Assembly (NCBI RefSeq): GCF_004379255.2
Contig: NC_056035.1
Location: forward strand, 22,506,502-22,570,501
Direction of reading: 5' to 3'
Origin: Salvia splendens
Taxonomy: Eukaryota > Streptophyta > Magnoliopsida > Lamiales > Lamiaceae
Length of the DNA stretch: 64,000 bases
Shown here: piece by piece, positions 20,829-32,734 of the stretch
How the letters are laid out: each line of letters opens with the position of its first letter
Position numbering within the stretch: position 1 is the stretch's first letter
Notes under the pieces: model-generated
The model's input: the letters and a program-made list of their open reading frames with translations, nothing else
What the model was told of the DNA's origin: nothing
Databases searched by the model: none
Position numbers and translations under genes: made by a program

Positions 20829-23800
20829 TTATTTATCGGAATGAATTTGGATCATATTCTGGTCATTAGCAGACTTGAGTTGCTCTTCCAATCTGGCGTT
20901 CAATCTTTGGTCAATCCAATTGATGACGTCGGAGTATACGATGTCTTGATTTTCCGGCAGCTCGCCGTACGACAAGGAGTGCCACATGCCGGGGTACAGC
21001 TTGACGGTCTTGTCCGTGGTGCGTGCCATTTCGTGCAGTGTCTTGCTCACCGACGGGTCCGTCACCTTATCTTCTTGTCCGTGCAACACAATGAACGGCA
21101 ACGAAACCTGCATTTATTTTCATTAGGTCCAAATTACTACATCCGTCCAGTATTAGCTGTCACATTTACTTTTATGCCCTCGTTTTGTAAAAATGATAAT
21201 AAATAGTTATAGTGTGGAAATAGTAAAGTAAGAGAGTGAATAATGTAAAGAAGACTCTTCTCTACCTTATTCTCTCTCTTATTTTACTATTTCTCAACTT
21301 TAACTATTTATTATCATTTTTTCAAAATGAATGCAAAAAAGTAAATGTGACGGTTAATGCGGGACGGATGTAGTAATATTTACGTGGTAGACCATTAGTT
21401 TTGAGTTATATAGATACTACAATTAAGTGGTCCCTTTTTGGAAAAGTTGAAGATAAAATTAATGGTAACAATAGAAATGGGAAAAATGAGACAAAGCCAA
21501 ACCTCATCAAGTCTTTTTTCCAAATCCACGCTGGCTGTATAGAGTTGGTAGCTAGATTGTAATCGAGGTCGGCCTTTGTATGTGTAAGGGTTGGACCTAA
21601 CCTGTGCATAATAATATATACATAATTAATCATATATATTCATTAATTAATATATTTTTTTATAAATTATACATACCTCTTGTCTAACTTGTGGGTCCCT
21701 GAAGGCAATGTCGATTATATCTGGAGTTGGAGTAAGTTTCCAAGTGGGGATGATGCGAGCCAAAGCGGTCAAAATAGTTATAACCACAGGGCTTGGTTTC
21801 ATCTCCTCAGCTATCTGCGTTTATAGTCGGTAAGAGATTTTAGGAATTATTGGTTAATGTGGTTAATTGAAGAAAGAAATAATTAGTATAAGTATTAAAT
21901 GGAGAGAGAATGAGAAAAGTGTGTCATCTTAGTTGGAATGAAGGAATATTAGTTTATCAAAATAGAACGACACCCTTGGCAGGATAGAGAAGGACTTTGT
22001 TTTTTTTTTCTTCATTCTCTCTTACAAAATAAAATATTAGATATTTTTGTACAACTTGGGATGAAACTCAAATTCGGAGGAGAATTTAGAAAGTATTTAA
22101 TAAACCATATTTTGATTTATGTAAATTGGTGACATTCCAAACAAATAAAGTTAAGATTTGGAGTCTAAAATAAAAAAAAAGTGGTGGAAATTGTGTGTTA
22201 GGATGCAAGAAGAAAAATCAAAATTGAGAGTAATACCTTGCACATGGGGGCAACGAGGACGGCACCATCCCAAAATTCAGGCATTTTTCTATGCAAGCGT
22301 AGGACCATCGCACCTCCCATTGATTCCCCCATTAATATCCTCAGCTTTCTCCTATTCTCTTTCTTCTCTGCATAAAGTCATAAACATTATTTTAAATCAA
22401 ATCTAGTCAACATTGCACATCCACTAATCCCTTTTATTATGGGATTCCTTATCTCCAATATAAAATAAAGGGTAAATTATTATAAAGTTTCTTTAAATTC
22501 TGATTTATTCACTATTATTAAAAATAGTTAATTTTGATACTTTTAATTATCACGTTGATTTTAATACTCTATCCGTCCTCTAAAAATAAAAACAATTGAA
22601 TCAACATAAAGTTTAATATAAAATTGGGAAAGTAAGAGGGATAGAAAGAAAAATTATTTTAGTCGAAAATGAATCCAACCTCAATAGAAAGAAAGAAATT
22701 TTCTTAAATAGGTAGTTTCAATTTTTATGGAACAGACCAAAAATGAAAGAGTTTCAATTTTTAGGGAACAGACCAAAAATGAAAGAGTTTCTATTTTTAG
22801 GGGGCGAGGGGTATAACTTAGAAGCCAAAATACTTTAGCCTAGTCTTATATTCGTATTTATATTTTTACTAAAATCAATGGCTTTTATGAGAGATGCATA
22901 AATTTGCACAAAAAATCTTAGATTTGGGCTTCCACATCATACAAACTTTCATCCAAATACAAGTAAATAAGAAAATTGAGAAAAAATATAAAAACTATTC
23001 TCCCTCCATCTACTATATGTGATTAATTTATTTTTAGTCGTTGTTTTAAGGAAAAAAAGTAAAATAAGAGAGAATAATGTAAAAGAGCATCAATATATGG
23101 AGTGAGTAATATAATTAGTTAGATATATTTAAAAGCACAAAAATATGACCAAACTTGTTGATTTTTGGATAATTAGACCAAAACCAATTTCACTATTTTC
23201 AACTTCAATAAAAAAAATACAAACAATTTTTAGTACGTCAATAAGTACTTCTCAAGAGTCAACTGAAGATAGGAGTATTTGAATAAAATTTATCCGCTTT
23301 ATATTGCTAATAAAAAGTGAGAAAAACTGACCGGAGATATTGGTGAAGTGCTCGGAGAGATCGTCGACGAGATCATCAAAACTGTTGATGAGTCCGAGGA
23401 GGCCGGACGACTTCCCGTGGCCTTCGCAGTCGATGCCGTGGACTTCATACCCGGCCTTCACTAGCCGATCAGCGCACCCTATCAATTAATTTCACCAATT
23501 ACTCCAAATTAAAATTAAACGATTCATATAAAATAAAAAAATAAAAAAATAAAAAGATTCAAAATTTCCATGGATAGTTATAATCGATTATACACACCTC
23601 TCATGGAGATGCTACACTCCATGGCGTAGCCATGGCACAAGAAAACCAGAGCTTTTGCCTCTCTATCCGCTGGCGCCCAACGACAGCTAAACAGCTTCAC
23701 TCCACGTCGACTCACTATGAACTTCTGCATTCAAAAATTGTAATTCAATTTTTTTAAATTGAAGAATTCAAATTGCAGGATTTTGAATAATTTTAGTTAC

Positions 23801-23913
23801 CTCTTCGTACATGACGTTAACGTTGTTGCTCTTCTCAATATCCTGAAAAAAAGAAAAAAAAAAGGCTTAGAAATATGTGAATTGATACAGAGATTCTTCT
23901 TAATTCCTACCAT
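20829..23913 (-). CDS. Monoacylglycerol lipase / caffeoylshikimate esterase-like hydrolase
   Basis: Coding exons on the minus strand: 23911-23913 (ATG only), 23801-23842, 23598-23724, 23332-23478, 22237-22367, 21677-21814, 21503-21601 and 20829-21107. All junctions are GT-AG and in frame, giving 321 residues, the usual size for the plant MAGL family. It is an alpha/beta hydrolase with HGYAMECS near residue 46 (oxyanion region), the nucleophile elbow GESMGG (Ser122), and the remaining catalytic residues Asp242 (HGQEDKVTD) and His272 (GMWHSL). Family members hydrolyse monoacylglycerols, or caffeoylshikimate in lignin synthesis; which applies here cannot be told. Introns have taken in MITEs, including a hairpin at 21137. 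The ATG-only first exon is inferred; the alternative is ATG within exon 2 (MYEEKF). Confidence 0.92.
21137..21373. mobile_element. Hairpin Stowaway-like MITE in last intron of the hydrolase gene
   Basis: Ends CTACATCCGTCC and GGGACGGATGTAG lie between TA dinucleotides. Nearly the entire 237 bp is self-complementary (AAATGATAATAAATAGTTA and its complement). It belongs to the same subfamily as the element at 14469. The intron transcript would contain a long hairpin. Confidence 0.88.
22565..22810. mobile_element. Degraded Stowaway-like MITE with internal duplication
   Basis: CTCTATCCGTCCTCTAAAAATAAAAAC at the left is answered by GTTTCTATTTTTAGGGG at the right. A 36-bp unit (AGTTTCAATTTTTA and ACAGACCAAAAATGAAAG) is tandemly repeated before the right end. 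It lies in an intron of the hydrolase gene. Confidence 0.5.
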
Positions 23914-23968
23914 TTGAAAATCGAATAAAATGTTGTGTGGGGGGATATGAATTGTGGGGTGGAGTTCG

Positions 23969-23978
23969 CTATTTATGG
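23969..23978 (-). promoter_or_regulatory. TATA-like element of the hydrolase gene
   Basis: CCATAAATAG on the minus strand lies about 56 bases upstream of the proposed ATG. A transcript starting about 30 bases downstream would have a very short leader, compatible with the ATG at 23911-23913. Confidence 0.4.
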
Positions 23979-24527
23979 AATTTGATTGGGGCGTCTAAAT
24001 CGACGGCTAACTCTTTCCTTATGGCTTCGTCAATTTGACTAATCTTATCTACTATTTTTTATTGTATAAAACGTGTTTTATATTTAATATTGATATTAAT
24101 TAGGGTGGTGCCCAATAATGCACAAATGGAATCATGATATAACCGATTTTTGGGATTCGAAATGTGGAGTGGTATTTAAAATTAAAAATATCTACATTAG
24201 TTAGTACTTTTTCTTTTTCAAAAATAATTAAAGATTCCTTAGTCCATATCCTTTTCTTTTCAGTTTGTATTATGGAAAGAAACAATATTTTTAAGCGTTT
24301 ATTTTAATTTTTTCTTTAATTAAATACAGACATTTGCCAGACAGATATCTTATATCACAAGTATAAATTGTGCTTAAGTTAATTTTACGTAAAGTTAATA
24401 CCCAAAGTTAATCACGACGTATTAGTAACACTGCAGCGGAGCGGCTCCCCATTGTAGGTACTCTTATTGTGGACACCCTTATATATCTTAACATTCTGGA
24501 TTTATCATTTGGTTTATATTTTCTTTA

Positions 24528-24749
24528 CTTCCTCCGTCCCACAAAGTTTGTTCCAGTTTGATCTATCACGGAAAATTGTTTGATTTTATATTAAATGGAG
24601 GTGTGTAGTGGAATAAGAGTCTCACATTGACGAGATTGGTGGATGTATTTAATGTCTATTTTTAGAAAGATTTCAATTGGAACAAATTTTATGGGACGAA
24701 CAAAAATGATAAAATAGGACAAATTTTATGGGACGGATGGGATGGAGTG
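24528..24749. mobile_element. Stowaway-like MITE
   Basis: It starts CTTCCTCCGTCCCACAAAG after TA and ends near TTTTATGGGACGGATGGGATGGAG. The right end is partly duplicated (TTTTATGGGACG twice), so the border is approximate. Confidence 0.65.
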
Positions 24750-25038
24750 TTTCTGAATAAAAGTGTTCGTATTTGAAAGTTTTACCAATATTAATAGATG
24801 TTTCTAAATATTTTTATATAATTAACGTACCGGTTTTTTCATTGTCTTCGCAATCTTTTATCCCATTGTGAAGGTTATTTCCTTTGATCTGCTGGCAGAA
24901 ATATTATTAATCTTAGTATCTGGATGACTACTTTTATTTTTCGAATTTAGAGTAAGGAAATGGGAACTGACCCGCCGTCGCATTAATATTAAATAAATAT
25001 TTCAGTCCAATTTGTAAAAGAAAACTATGGACTATGTA

Positions 25039-25259
25039 CCCTCTCCATCCCATATTATTAACAGTCTCAATTAAAATATTTCATAAAAGATAATATGCCC
25101 TATAATTTATTAACCATTTCAACTCACATTTTATTATAAAACTAATAGTATATAAAAATAAGATCTACATTCTACTATAATTTTTTCACCAACTTTCCTT
25201 TATATTTTTTAAAATATATGTCAAACTCAAATGGAACTCCTAAATTAAAATAGAGAGAG
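25039..25259. mobile_element. Diverged Stowaway-like MITE
   Basis: CCCTCTCCATCCCATATT after TA and TAAAATAGAGAGAG before TA are weak inverted copies. The internal ATTTTATTATAAAACTAATA is shared with the MITEs at 16189 and 25715. Confidence 0.55.
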
Positions 25260-25714
25260 TAATATTTTTGATAAATATCTCTTATTAAGGTTCCTTTTTT
25301 AGAGTACTTTCGGGAACTTATCCAGTGGAGACAGAGGTGGATTTCTTGAACCGACGAAAGATTCATAAATCAGAATCTTGATGCATAGAGATACCAATGG
25401 ACCAATGGGAGCAAGAATTTCTAGGAATACTTGGAACATTTCGTTTCTAAGCAGAAGATTCATTTTCAAAAATATTATTCGATCAATTATGTAAACTATT
25501 CAACACTTGCCAATATTTTCGCCATCGACTACAAATACTACGTTCCAACATGAAAATAATTGGAAACAAAATTAACAATTTCGAAAATTTACAGTTGAAT
25601 GTCAACAAAAATATTTTAGCACCCACGATAACCTAGCTAGGAGACTTGGACATGCTCTAATATGTAAATGACACGTGTGAGCTTTTGGCATTTATGGGCG
25701 CCCGAAAAGTACTA

Positions 25715-25968
25715 CTCCATTCGTCCCACTTTACAAGTCTCATTTGAGTTTAGCACGAGTTTAAGAAATGTAAAACAAAGTAGGTGAAAAAAAAATAGTG
25801 GAATGTGGATCCTACTTTTATATATTAATTTTATAATAAAATGTGGGTAGAAAAATGTTAGTGGGATGTGGGGCATATTATCATTTATGGAATATATTCT
25901 AACCGGAACTCCTAAAGTCAGACACATAAAAATGTTAAATCGGGACTCCTAAGTTGGGACGGAGGGAG
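25715..25968. mobile_element. Stowaway-like MITE
   Basis: CTCCATTCGTCCCACTTT after TA and AGTTGGGACGGAGGGAG before TA are inverted. The 254-bp element contains the usual AGTTTAAGAAATGTAAA and ATTTTATAATAAAATGTGGG blocks of this group. Confidence 0.85.
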
Positions 25969-26073
25969 TATTGTTTTAGACATATGTGATATGAGTGAAT
26001 TTTTAGAAGTTTCGATTACAATTTCGCTGCTAATATAAGCTTTACATATCTATAGCAGTATAACATTAACAAG

Positions 26074-26520
26074 TGTTGTAATCATTGAGTGAACAATTAC
26101 CTGAAGCGCTCTATGATGATTAATCAAGAATGACGGAGAAGGAGCAGAAACTGTAAAGCGGAAGCATACCTTAATCCATATTGGATTGAAGGGCGGAATT
26201 GCTTTGTAGCGGCTATGGATTTTTCAAACGATCAGAGACATTCTTTGCAATAGTCTACCGAGAGAATACAGAGGTATCGAATGTTCTTCTGACGTCTGGG
26301 GACCATAACCTAATCTTATATTTATATAAATATAAGAACCTTTATTTTCTATTCAGTCCCTCAACAAATAGAAAATCACAAAATGGTATCTACACTTATT
26401 TCCATAACAAATAAATACATTTTAGCCTAAACTTTATTCTTTATAGAATCACTTTAATTGGGCAACTGAAAGATAGCCACACGCATTAAATTAGTCACGT
26501 GGAAGCCCAAATTTCTAACA
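26074..26520 (-). mobile_element. Solo LTR with 5-bp target duplication
   Basis: On the plus strand the segment runs from TGTTGTAATC to TTTCTAACA, with perfect TG...CA ends. It is flanked by ACAAG on both sides (26069-26073 and 26521-26525). Read on the minus strand it starts TGTTAGAAATTTGGGC and near its end has GTATGCTTCCGC, a stretch common in plant copia LTRs. No internal retrotransposon sequence adjoins it, so it is a solo LTR left by recombination. Confidence 0.85.
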
Positions 26521-26522
26521 AC

Positions 26523-26645
26523 AAGGAGTTGACCTAGTGATAGAGTTATATTTTTAATATATAAAATGTTAGAGTTCGTATACTAGAAATCACATTTCGA
26601 GTGATTGAATACTGTAAAACTCTTTATTTATTTTCCAATGGATGA
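26523..26645 (+). repeat. tRNA-like SINE remnant
   Basis: TTGACCTAGTGATAGAG resembles a Pol III box A and GAGTTCGTATAC about 45 bases later a degenerate box B, followed by a T-rich tail. The same TTGACCTAGTGATAGAG recurs at about 28312. Confidence 0.4.
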
Positions 26646-26666
26646 AACAGATTAATTTTGTCATAA

Positions 26667-28030
26667 TGTTGTTATGTTTTACATTTAATGGATGTTTATT
26701 GCATGTTTAAATGTATAAGTAACTAAACAAAGTCTAAGTCTTTGTTTTAGTAGACCGGTTGTGGGCGTCGCCCACTTTAAGGTAACACGGTCAGTTCTGA
26801 ACAAAGAAAAATAAGAATTTCACAACCCAGATAGGCGCCTAGACTACCTATCGTGAAAGGTTGCAATGTCAGTCCGCATATTTCTAAGCCTTACTGAAAT
26901 AAGATGACATTGGTATGGTAGAGCACTGAATTGGATCTAACAGCGAGACAAGTCTTTATGCTATTTACTGAAAGACGAGATCTTGATAAATTATTTATTT
27001 CTTAATCAATGTACGTTAGTATTGAGCATACAGTATTGATTATGCACTACTTTGACTTACCAAATGGTACGGGTTTTTCGCAACCCAATAATCCTGGTAT
27101 ATTGGGTAGTGGTGATTAATATCTAGCGGTTCTAGGATTGCTATTATATTGAATAGTGCGCGAGGTGAGTCTCGTTTGATAACGTCCTCAAGAGGAGCTC
27201 AAAACAAGGCTTTATTATTCGGAGTCTAGCTAGTTGGAGTTTGATTACTCCATGAATAATAAATAAGCGTTTCTTGCTAAGTCCACTCTTTGAATTAATA
27301 AGACGTTAATTAATAGCAGACACTAATTAATTAATGGATGTTTCTATCTTAAGCGCGGGAAATGAACGACAGATAAATGGAAACCCGGAGTACTTATAAT
27401 TTCGGATTTGGATGGGCAGTGCAATATTACTTCTGTAGTGGCTGCTCGTAATATTCCAATATAAGCTTGTATTAAATTGCGGGTTCAATTTAATTAGTAA
27501 AACCCTAATTGGGGGAGACCATATCCAAAACCTTCCATATATCCCTTACTGGGCCCAATATGTGACTTAATATAAATAGGAGAATAAATGAGACATAAAA
27601 TATACACTTTAATTTTCCTAAAATTTGCGTCCCTCTCTTATCTCACATATGAGACGATTTCTTCTCCTCTTCCGTGAGGGATTTCTGTATTCTTTATTTA
27701 AGTCCTAGTATTCTGGTGAGATCAGCCCACACTGATATCAGCATACAGTCCGGGAACCAGTCAGAAGATCCGTGGTTTAGTACTCAAGATCTTCACGTGG
27801 AGAAGACATGTTTTAGGTTTCAATTCTTTGGAGAATCCTCAAGGTAAATTGGCTAATCAGTAGAAAGCATGTTTTAGGTTTCAATTTTACTTAAAACAAG
27901 ATTTAATTCAAGTTATGAGCATGATACATGAGATAATTGCACGAATAGAATTTGTCTAAATAATCTGCTAAATAGATCAAAATTATTATGTAATATATTT
28001 ATGTACGCTTCCGCTGCCAACCCATTCACA
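26667..28030 (+). mobile_element. Probable large copia LTR (solo or fragment)
   Basis: The stretch contains blocks seen in large plant copia LTRs: GTGGGCGTCGCCCAC near 26761, GGGCCCAATA near 27550, the duplicated CATGTTTTAGGTTTCAATT (27808, 27869) and CGCTTCCGCTGCC near 28007. No coding sequence is inside. The ends given are approximate, and no convincing target duplication was found. Confidence 0.5.
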
Positions 28031-28307
28031 AAATTGATATTAGTTATTAGTTATTACTGTAAATCAGTTAGTATTTGATCACACACCTAACAAATTTATG
28101 CGTTGGGTAAAGTTAAACATAATCTTATTGCACTTGCCTAATTTCAATTTGAAGTCACCCAATTCCTATGAGATTAGTTTTAGTGATGTTTATAAATTTG
28201 GAGACCAAGTACATGACACATATTTATAGGTCTGCCCTATAAATATGATAGTATGCATTTCATGTACCTTTTTGCATATTGAAAGGTAGATGAATAACTT
28301 GTATATC

Positions 28308-28440
28308 CGAGTTGACCTAGTGATAGAGTGATTAATGTGTAAAAGCAAAGGTCTTGAGATTGAACTCATCGAGACGCGACCTTTAAATTTCTATTTATTT
28401 GTCAATAAAAAATGTATACGAAAACCTCTCTGCATTCTTT
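28308..28440 (+). repeat. tRNA-like SINE
   Basis: GTTGACCTAGTGATAGAG (box-A-like) is followed by CTTGAGATTGAACTCATCG (box-B-like) and a short tail with TTTGTCAATAAAAAA. This spacing is what tRNA-derived SINEs show. The cloverleaf is not intact, so it is not a tRNA gene. Confidence 0.45.
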
Positions 28441-29800
28441 ATTGGCGAAGGTCTGTCCCACCTTTTTCAATTCGTCGGAGCTCATCTATTTATGGTGTTG
28501 TGAGTCTTTGCATTCATTGTTGTCGATGTTCTAGCCCATCTTTTCCAGTTCACTTAAATCTATATATTTATTGCTTGTTTGGTAGCATAGATAAGATCAA
28601 GATATATGTGTTATATGAGTTATTTAGTTGTTTGGTAGATAAATAAGGTCGATGTTAGACCATCAAAACTCATATTAATTAATTATCTTATGCTAATTTA
28701 ACATGTTTGCCAAGTATGCACTTATAGTAAGTTGTTTTATGCTCAACAAGTGTTTCTATATTCAATTTCTTAACAATGTATTTACCTAAAGCTCATAGAA
28801 GAAAACATAATTAAACATAGCATGATAGGTTTACACGTTCATGATGTCAATTTATAGTTAGTAGTAACAATTCATAAAGTAGTAGTACTATAAAATTGAC
28901 ATAAAAAGTGATACGTAAATATTTTGTGGATGTACATTGGGGTAGTTGCCTACATCTAGAAATCGTCATTAATGCATGTTGACTGTGTAGATACAATTTA
29001 TTAATACTGGAAATTGAGCTTTTTCATTTTGGAGTTCTTATGATTATTTTGCTATTTCTCGTATTAATGGAGTTCATTGAAATATGACGAGAGCAAGAAC
29101 AAATCTGTTATTGACTTTATCCACTCCATTCACATTTCTTTTCCACTTTTAGACCGTTGACTGTAACATTATAGTTATTTTTTCCCTATTTATTCATCCC
29201 ACTTGTTTTAGAAAAAGAAAAAACCTGTTATTGACCTAACCCAGTCGACATTATTATTTGTTCCCTTTCTTTTACTCATCCTCTAAGACCTTGGAAGTAA
29301 TGTAAATGTTTTCGTTATAAAAAAATAATCTTATTTCGTTATTTTAATTTATTTCATAAAATTGGTATATATTTTTTTGTTTTTGAAAAGTTTTTATCAC
29401 ATATCATAATGATATGAGTCCCACAATTCACTAATTATAATTCAATTGCTACTTTTTTCTTTATCTCATAGTTTCATAATCAAGTTGATAATTGAAGAAT
29501 AGTTTTCTGACTTGTATACTTTAAAATGTCAACAGAATCAAATTAAAATATACACACTAATTTGTATTGACATTTTAATGTATAGTGTTGACATTTTAAA
29601 TATTAATATCAACAAAGTGTATTAAAACATCAAGTAAGTTGTTAATATTTCAATATCATCGTATTGATATTTTTAATACACTATATTAATAAATTAGCAG
29701 AGTTAACAACTTAATAAAGTTAGCAACGAATTACGCATCACGAATAACCGTTATTGCCCAATATATACATAGTGCTGAGGCAAATGGCCCTCAACAAATC
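28441..29800. other. AT-rich spacer, no gene seen
   Basis: No coding region with recognisable domains and no clear transposon ends were found. Around 29500-29720 there are clustered repeats of 'tgacattttaa' and 'tattgatattttaa' type. Confidence 0.45.
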
Positions 29801-29918
29801 TTATTTTATTTTATTTTATTTTATTTTATTTTATTTTATTTTATTTATTTTATTTTATTTTATTTTATTTTATTTCGTTTCGTTTCGTTTCGTTTCGTTT
29901 CGTTTCGTTTCGTTTCGT
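29801..29918. repeat. Compound pentanucleotide microsatellite
   Basis: About 73 bases of (TTTTA)n, with one 4-base slip near 29845, pass directly into nine units of (TTTCG)n, ending at about 29918. The second motif differs from the first by two bases per unit, and the change is abrupt. Confidence 0.97.
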
Positions 29919-30613
29919 CGGCGATAAGTAGATGCAGAACTATTTGAACACAAAACATTGTTTAACATGTGTAAAATGTACTGAATATTATTCTTTTGAT
30001 TTGGGCATATGGTCCGGTCACGTGAAATAAATTGCGGAGGTCTTATTTAGGGAACGCGTAATTAACCATGTACCCTACTAAGTGTGAAAGGGATGAGGGG
30101 AGAGAGTGAAATACTTTTTCGAGTTGTAGGTTTTTAATTTTTTATTATCTTTTGTGCGTAGTGTCATAGGGTAGGGTGATATTTTATTTTTATTTTTATT
30201 TTTTTTATTTTAAACTTCTTAACAAAATTTCGATAACTGGTGCATGGGATATTTTATTTTTTAAATTTTATTCTTTATTAACAAATTTTTCTCTATTTAC
30301 ATTTTTTTAATTACTATTTGAAAATTTGTTATTTTAATATAATATATTGATTCATTGTATCTATATTTTATAGCACTGTGTTTATATAATTACTTTGTTT
30401 ATTAACTCATTTTCCAATATTTTTACAATATCACAATCATGTCTCTAATAATATAAAAAAGGTAATAGTAACTGCTTCAAATCCATAAATTGACAATTAT
30501 GATACGAACAACTAGAAGGTACAGACGCAAATTTTCTTTTTTACTCATACAATATATATGGATCTTATAATTGCAGATTTAAATTGAACAAGAAGTTATA
30601 CTATAAAAAAAAT
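29919..30613. other. AT-rich spacer
   Basis: Nothing recognisable apart from T/A-rich low-complexity DNA. Confidence 0.45.
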
Positions 30614-32410
30614 AGAGTGAACTGCCTCAAAAGTTCATAACATTTCGGGTTGTGGCACCATAGGCCCCTGACGAAAAAACATGCGCCTAATCCTCAGACC
30701 CTAAAATGACATTTTTGTCACTCCATTATATTGTTGACATGTGATTTCTGCCACTTTTTATCAGCAAATTCTTATTTAATTTTCTAATAAATTTTGAGAC
30801 TTTATACGTAATTAAAATTTTATCATTATTTAGGTCATTCGCAACGCTGTCTCTTATCCGTCTCTTAACCATATCATTCCTTAACTATTCATGGGCCCCA
30901 CTGTACTTTTCACTCCATCTCTTAACCATCTCTTAACTTACTATTCATTCAATTTTATTTTTTATTTTTATTTTTATTTCCAACAAATTCAATTAATAAA
31001 AACACATTTCATTAAATAAAACAAAATTACAACTTAAAATTCTTAAAAAATTTAAAAAAAATTAAAAATCCTAAAAAAAGAAAAATACATAATTTAATTT
31101 CTTCCGCCAAATTTTTCCCAAATGTGTTCCATTAGATCATCTTGGAGTTGGGCGTGGGCGGTAGAATCACGTGTCTTTGCCCGAATAGACAACCGATCTT
31201 GCAAAGACGGATGCACTCCACTGCGAGGCGGACTACTTGCGGTAGAGCTTCCGGGGGTTTTAGGGTCGAACCAATTTCCCGCCCCAGGTCCTTCGTCGAC
31301 GACAATCATGTTGTGCAAGATTCTGCACGTATACATGATGTCTACCATACTCTCCATGAACCACGTACGAGCCGGGACTTTGATAATGTTGAAGCGCGCT
31401 TGGAGAACCCCGAACGTCCTCTCCACATCCTTGCGAGCATCCTCCTGCTTCTGCGCAAATAGAGCCTGTTTTTAGTTCACCGGCCTGTTGAACGTCTTCA
31501 CGAAGGTTGGCCACTTCGGGTAGAAGCCGACGGCAAGATAGTACCCCATTTTATACCGCCAGTTGTTAGCGATGAAGTTGATGGCCGGCGCTTTACCATC
31601 CAAAAATCAGCGAAGAGGTCGGATTGGTTGAGCACGTTGACGTCGTTGTTCGATCCGGGGACCCCGAAGTACGCATGCCGAAGCACGTTGACCCCGTTGT
31701 TCAATATATTACTCATGTTTCAATTTTATCATGAATTACAAGAAACTATGCAAACTTATATATAAGGACTGAATATTCATATAACGTTAAAATTTCAATT
31801 TGAGCTAAATTAAAATTCTTAATAAAATATCAATAAATATAAAATCATTTTAAAGTTAGACTTAGATTAACAAATTAGTTTGATGATATATAATGAAATA
31901 ATATTTTATAAATTAGTTTGATGATATATAATGAAATAATATTTTAAATGTTAGTGTTTTCAAGAAAATAATTATTGTATCATTTATTTAAATATGAAAT
32001 ATTTTTTATTCTATGTATTATTGATTCAGATTTTATTTCATAAACAACTTCACTTTTCCATATTTTTTATTGTTTCTCAATGAATTTCCTACATGGTATA
32101 ACTAGTATTGTTACCACTAACTAGAAATAGAGGAATATAAGAAGACAAAACTTTAATTACGTATGAAGTACCAGAACTGATTAGGATATCACATAAGAAG
32201 TTGCTGATAGAAATGTGACAGAATTCATATGTCAGCGAATTTAGGGATTGCCAAAAATGCCCTTCAAGCCAATTGGGCATTTTCGTCCGAAAAGTGGCTA
32301 AAAACATGATTCGTGATTATGTATAACGTTAGGATCCTCTGATGATATTTTTTTAGGGACTTGTGGTGTCAAAACCCAAAAAGTTAGAGACTTTTGAGGT
32401 AGTTCACTCT
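30614..32410. mobile_element. Mutator-like non-autonomous element with a Harbinger fragment inside
   Basis: AGAGTGAACTGCCTCAAAAGT at the left is matched in reverse at the right by ACTTTTGAGGTAGTTCACTCT, and weaker similarity continues for about 90 bases inward (GCACCATAGGCCCCTGACG against its partner near 32355). The flanks AAAAAAAAT (30605-30613) and AAAAAATAT (32411-32419) agree at 8 of 9 positions, the target-duplication length of Mutator elements. No MULE transposase is present. A Harbinger transposase fragment lies within (31094-31716). Confidence 0.7.
31094..31716 (-). pseudogene. PIF/Harbinger transposase, 3' half only
   Basis: On the minus strand 31716-31498 encodes HAYFGVPGSNNDVNVLNQSD, holding the second catalytic Asp (GSNND). 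Then, after frame changes, 31426-31094 encodes ERTFGVLQARFNI, with the family's catalytic Glu before FGVLQARF, and YTCRILHNMIV. The tail LQDRLSIRAKTRDS ... LMEHIWEKFG matches the C-terminus of the transposase at 38263. The first half, with the first Asp, is missing and there are at least two frameshifts. Towards 30826 the subterminal GTCATTCGCAACGCTG may be this element's right end. Confidence 0.82.
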
Positions 32411-32734
32411 AAAAAATATATTCTCTCCTTCCCAATAAATATGAAACATTTGGATTTCGGCACGGGATTTTATGTAGGGTTGTTTTGTAAGTTAATGAAG
32501 AGAGAAGAAAAAGTAGAGATGATGTTGTTTCCATTTTAGGGAGCGTTTCATTTTTTATGCGACAACCCAAAAAAGAAAAAAATATTTCATTTCTAATGGG
32601 ATAAAGGGAATACTAATCGAAACTATTTAATACAAATAATAGTACCACTTTTATTTGAAAACTAAGAGTGGTTCACTTTTTAAAGCAAAACAATGCGGCA
32701 CTATTTAAGAAGGATTTTAATAATATAATATTAT

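Noticed and set aside
28308..28380. tRNA gene
   Set aside because: Box-A- and box-B-like motifs are present but the cloverleaf stems do not pair; it is better explained as a SINE.
31122..31475. Plus-strand frames opposite the Harbinger transposase fragment
   Set aside because: The minus strand has clear transposase motifs; these are shadows.
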